Source: Epichloe hybrida
Taxonomy: Eukaryota; Ascomycota; Sordariomycetes; Hypocreales; Clavicipitaceae
DNA: 64,000 nt
Direction of reading: 5' to 3'
Assembly: GCA_019022495.1 (NCBI GenBank)
Contig: JAFEKR010000004.1
Location: 1,364,001-1,428,000 of the forward strand
Position 1 is the first letter of the stretch. The number at the start of each line of letters is the position of its first letter. Both the position numbers and the translations under genes were made by a program. The notes under the pieces were generated by a model, which searched no databases, was not told the DNA's origin, and saw only the letters and a program-made list of their open reading frames with translations. Positions 60,528-64,000 of this stretch are shown one piece after another.

Positions 60528-61358
60528 TATTGAAATGTAGGGAGCTAGTTACTAGCTGCCAGCTAGCAACAGCTATACAAGTGCAAGCTCTACGGTCAGG
60601 GACTGATAGGGCCGCAATGTTAAATTAATTAACGTAACGCAACGGAAGGTTATGGCAGTTATTAACTAATAGAATTCGATTTAGATTACTTTTATAATAT
60701 CTTATAGAGCAATAGAATTGATTTTAGATACGTTGTACGGGCAATGCGGCTGTTGTTAGTTAAGAGGACTAGCTATCTAGCTAGTTAAAAAGATCTTCTT
60801 TCTCTCATAGACCTACCGACTATATCGGTAGATCCGGGCCGCTAACGGGGTCTTACAGGCTACTTTTAATTTTCCGCAAAATTCATTTATATGCAAAAAC
60901 CAAAAAATCAACTTACTACTATACTAGCTAGCAACCCGTATACACTAACTTTTAGTCCAAAAAATAACCTTACATAAAAAGAAAGTCCTATCTTTAAGCT
61001 TTAATTTGCTATATGTGAAACTTTTGTATAACCTCTAGATAAAGAGAAAATCGTTGTCAAAGATAGCTATAGGGTAAGTTATGTGTAGGGTAACCTGCTT
61101 ACGTCACCCTAGCTTACGTCACCCTAGCTTACCTAATTACTAGTGGCGTAGTTGTAGCCACACTTGCAGCTATAACGCAATTGACTAATTAGTCATCCAC
61201 ACGGTCGGTCGCAGCTGTTGACAGCTGCGACGCAGCCATTGACAGCTGCCCTCGCGACCGTTGACAGCTGCAGTGCAGCTGTCAGACTTGCAAAGCAAGC
61301 TAGTAATAAGAAGGTTCTTTAACTAGAAAAGGGCTAAAAATAGGTCTTATTTTTAACA
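60528..61358 (-). repeat. 5' LTR of Copia B
   Basis: 831 bases, longer than the 3' LTR (796). The extra length comes from a tandem copy of GCTTACGTCACCCTA (about 61,096-61,125) and an added GACAGCTGCGACGCAGCCATT segment. Confidence 0.92.
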
Positions 61359-64000
61359 ATTTCCTTTATAATAAAGTATATATAATAGTTAGAAGAGGTA
61401 TAAAGATAGTAAATAACCTTAAAAAGATAGTAAACTAGGAAGAATTCTAATTCTAGACTCTTAAAGAAATTAAGGAAGCTAGGAAAAAGTATATAAGCTT
61501 TTAGAAAAACCTAGAGAATAAAGATTTCTTTTATAATTTACTAAATAATAGGGATATTAGGTTTTAATAGCTTACCCCTTTACCTTAACTATTAGTATAA
61601 TTACTATTAAATAAATTAGTAAGCTAATCTCCTTTAAGAAAGTTAATTAATCTAGAATTAAGGGCACTAAAGAATACTATTTATAAGTATTTATAAGTAG
61701 CTTCCTTACCTATACCTTTACCTAAGATAGTTTAGTAAAATTACCTTAAAAATAGTACTAATAATACCCTTAAGTAAGAGTATTACTAATAAAGTTAACC
61801 CTTATTACCTAGGGCTAATATTACCTTTATTAGTATAGCCTAAAGAGCTATACTTTCTCCTTCTTAATATAAGGGAGAGAAAGATTAAAGGGGATAATAA
61901 ACCTTAAGATTACTTCTTATAAAGCTACTCTTTTACTTCCTAAGAACCTTACTACCTTTTTTATAAATATAAAGAAAAGTATTTAAAGAATTTTTATAAA
62001 CTTAAAGGCTTTCTTTAAAGTAAATTATAAACTTATTAAAGATATACCTTAAAGAATAACTTTATAATACTAATAACTATAATATTCTTAAATTAAAGCT
62101 TTAAATATTTTATAAGAAATATAAGTTACTTAATATCTAATTTAAATAAGCTAGTTATACCTTTAAGGTTATACTTAAAGGTAAAGCTTTATAATACTAT
62201 ATAAATTACCTTTTAAAACCTAGTTAACTATAAGACCTCCTTATACTTATTAGCTATATAAAAGAATAATTTAAAACTAAGAATATATAGTAATAATATC
62301 TCCTAAAGTAAAATAACTTTACTTTATAAGAAATAATAAATAATAACCTAAGTAAGTTAATAATTAATTATTTTAATAAACTTATAGAAAAGCTAGCTAT
62401 CTTATAATAAGTAATACCTAAGGTAAGCTAAAGTAAAAGAATACTTTAGAATTAACTTATAAGAGCTTATAATAGTATTCTAGAATATAGAGAAGTTATT
62501 ATAGACTTACTAAAGGGACTATAAGAGTTTTATAAATAGATTAGAATAATAATCTAACTTATTAAGAAAAAGAAGAAAGACTATTAATAATTCCTAACTA
62601 AAACTATAACCCTAGAGTAATTCTAGACTAACTAAAGATATAATAGGAAAGGAAAAAAGATTTAATACCCCTTAAAACTATAAGAAAGAGAAGGAAATTC
62701 CTATATAAAGAAGTACTATATATATAGTAAAGAAAGATACTAGTTATCTAAGCACTTAGAAAAGAACTATAAGAAAGTATATTAATACTTTAAAAACCAC
62801 TACCTTATAAATCTAGCTAATAACTTATATAATTTATTCCTTATATAGTATAAGGGAGAATATAAGCCTTAATCCCTTATTAATAATAAAATTACTTAGT
62901 ATATAAAGAGTATTAGATTTAATAATAGCCCTAATAGTATAGATAGGCTAGTATTTATAAGCTTCTTTAATTATAGAATATAACTTAATAGCAAAAGAAT
63001 AGTTTAATTCCTAATAAGTTAAGTAGCTTATTATAGTCTAAGTAAAGAAAACCCCTTTTAGTAAAAACTCTTAAGTAAAGCTCTAATAACGTTTATACTA
63101 GAAGATCACTATTCTTATATAATGTTTTAAGGGATTATACTAGATATAGGAGCTGTGAAGTTCTTTATAATAAGGTATTCTTAATTCCTTGCTTTATAAT
63201 ATTAAATACCTAAACTATAGCTTAATAAATTAATAGTAAAAAAGGTATTAGTTAGATTTAGCGTAGGAGAACTAATTCTTACGCTTAGAGTAGCTAATAT
63301 ACCTACCCCTTTTAGAGATATTCTCTTTTAGGTTATACTAATAAACACTCTATTCCTATTATCCCTTAATAATATAGACTACTTATAAATTAATTTTAAT
63401 ATCTCTGAAAATACACTATAATAAGGAAACATTAAAGTCCCTATTATATATAAATAAGGGCATGCTTAGATACTACTTATATAAAAAGAGAAAGTAATTA
63501 CTTAGAGCTATCTTATAGAAGGTAAGTTATAGTAATTATACTATTACTTTAGGTATTTATTAATCTAATAACTATATAAGGTTCTTTATAGATTAGGGTA
63601 TAATATTAATATTAAGGCTATTAAGAAGCTAATAAGACTTTGCTACTAATACTAGATATATATAGATAGCCCTAATTGCTTTAAATTTACCCTTAAGGAT
63701 AAGTATAGCTTTAACTATAAAGTAATAGTAGATATTTTCTACCTTAATAGTAACTGCCCTATACTTTTTACTATAGATATAGCTATAGCATTTAATGTAG
63801 TGAAATTCCTTAATAATATCTCTATAAAAATAACCTAGGAAGCCCTCTAAATATACTAGATTAATGCTTACCTAGGCCCCCTAGACTTTATTATTATAGA
63901 CACTAGAATAAACTTCTATAGTAATAAATTTAGATAATTTATAGCTTTAATATTAATATTAATTAAGGAAGTCCCTATTAAGGCACACTATAGCATAGGG
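61359..64000 (+). pseudogene. Truncated family A gag-pol fragment, right, running off the window
   Basis: This fragment matches A1 from about 28,377 onward, in plus orientation, to the end of the window (Gag, the knuckle region near 62,710-62,790, and the start of integrase near 63,650-63,930). It begins exactly at the outer end of the Copia B 5' LTR, without its own LTR or Gag start. It is the most AT-rich A copy. It is not the continuation of the left fragment, since both start at the same position of the family. Confidence 0.85.

Larger units (their letters stand above)
40612..61358 (-). mobile_element. Copia family B, full-length but split by Gypsy C
   Basis: Ty1/Copia retrotransposon on the minus strand. 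The 5' LTR is at 61,358-60,528 and the 3' LTR at 41,407-40,612. The primer site at 60,517-60,527 touches the 5' LTR, and the purine tract (GTAAAGGGGG on the minus strand, 41,408-41,417) touches the 3' LTR. Gypsy C occupies 42,131-55,855 with one copy of the GCAAG duplication, so B itself is about 7 kb. The left flank is the LINE and the right flank is a family A fragment. No matching target duplication was found, so the locus has been rearranged or a neighbour came later. Confidence 0.92.

Noticed and set aside
18213..64000. AT-rich block as mitochondrial or plasmid DNA
   Set aside because: The base bias follows RIP rules, and the sequence is made of recognisable nuclear retrotransposons.

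Overview
The window looks like nuclear DNA of a filamentous ascomycete (Pezizomycotina, probably a Sordariomycete). The evidence is short introns with GT..AG ends and CTAAC-type branch sites, protein families with typical filamentous-fungal architecture (a PPG1 phosphatase with inserted low-complexity segments, PDX3, a short bZIP factor, a cyclin), and a long AT-rich block of retrotransposons carrying the signature of repeat-induced point mutation (RIP): reading frames broken almost only by TAA and TAG where CAA, CAG or TGG is expected. The genus cannot be fixed from the sequence alone.

Positions 1 to about 18,210 are gene-bearing, of balanced composition. In order: a small unidentified ORF (+); a protein-kinase-like gene broken by two frameshifts (+); a two-exon pyridoxamine-phosphate oxidase, PDX3 (+); a two-exon cyclin-domain gene (-); a two-exon secreted Asn/Gln-rich protein (-); a small one-segment membrane protein (-) that shares a divergent promoter with a four-exon PP2A-like phosphatase, ppg1 (+); and a two-exon bZIP factor (-). 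The genes are independent single-gene units. No biosynthetic cluster or operon-like unit is visible. Intergenic DNA carries several small tandem arrays.

At about 18,213 composition changes abruptly, and the rest of the window (about 46 kb) is transposon DNA. From left to right: a Tc1/mariner-type transposase relic; a Ty1/Copia family (called A) present as an LTR-leader stub, a full-length plus-strand copy (A1) and a full-length minus-strand copy (A2) nested in it with a 5-bp target duplication; a truncated A fragment; a Tad1-like LINE (+); a second Copia family (B, minus strand) whose tRNA-iMet-type primer site is intact; and another truncated A fragment running off the right end. Copia B is split inside its RNase H region by a Ty3/Gypsy chromovirus (C, minus strand, target duplication GCAAG). 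C is split in its integrase region by a 3-kb non-coding LTR element (D) filled with tandem arrays. Insertion order is therefore B, then C, then D, and separately A1, then A2.

The observations most worth following up are a reading frame of about 950 codons (ORF-X) that C carries downstream of its chromodomain and that I cannot assign to any family; the non-autonomous element D; the fact that C is more damaged than the older element it sits in; and two truncated A copies that begin at the same Gag codon next to LTR ends of two different families.
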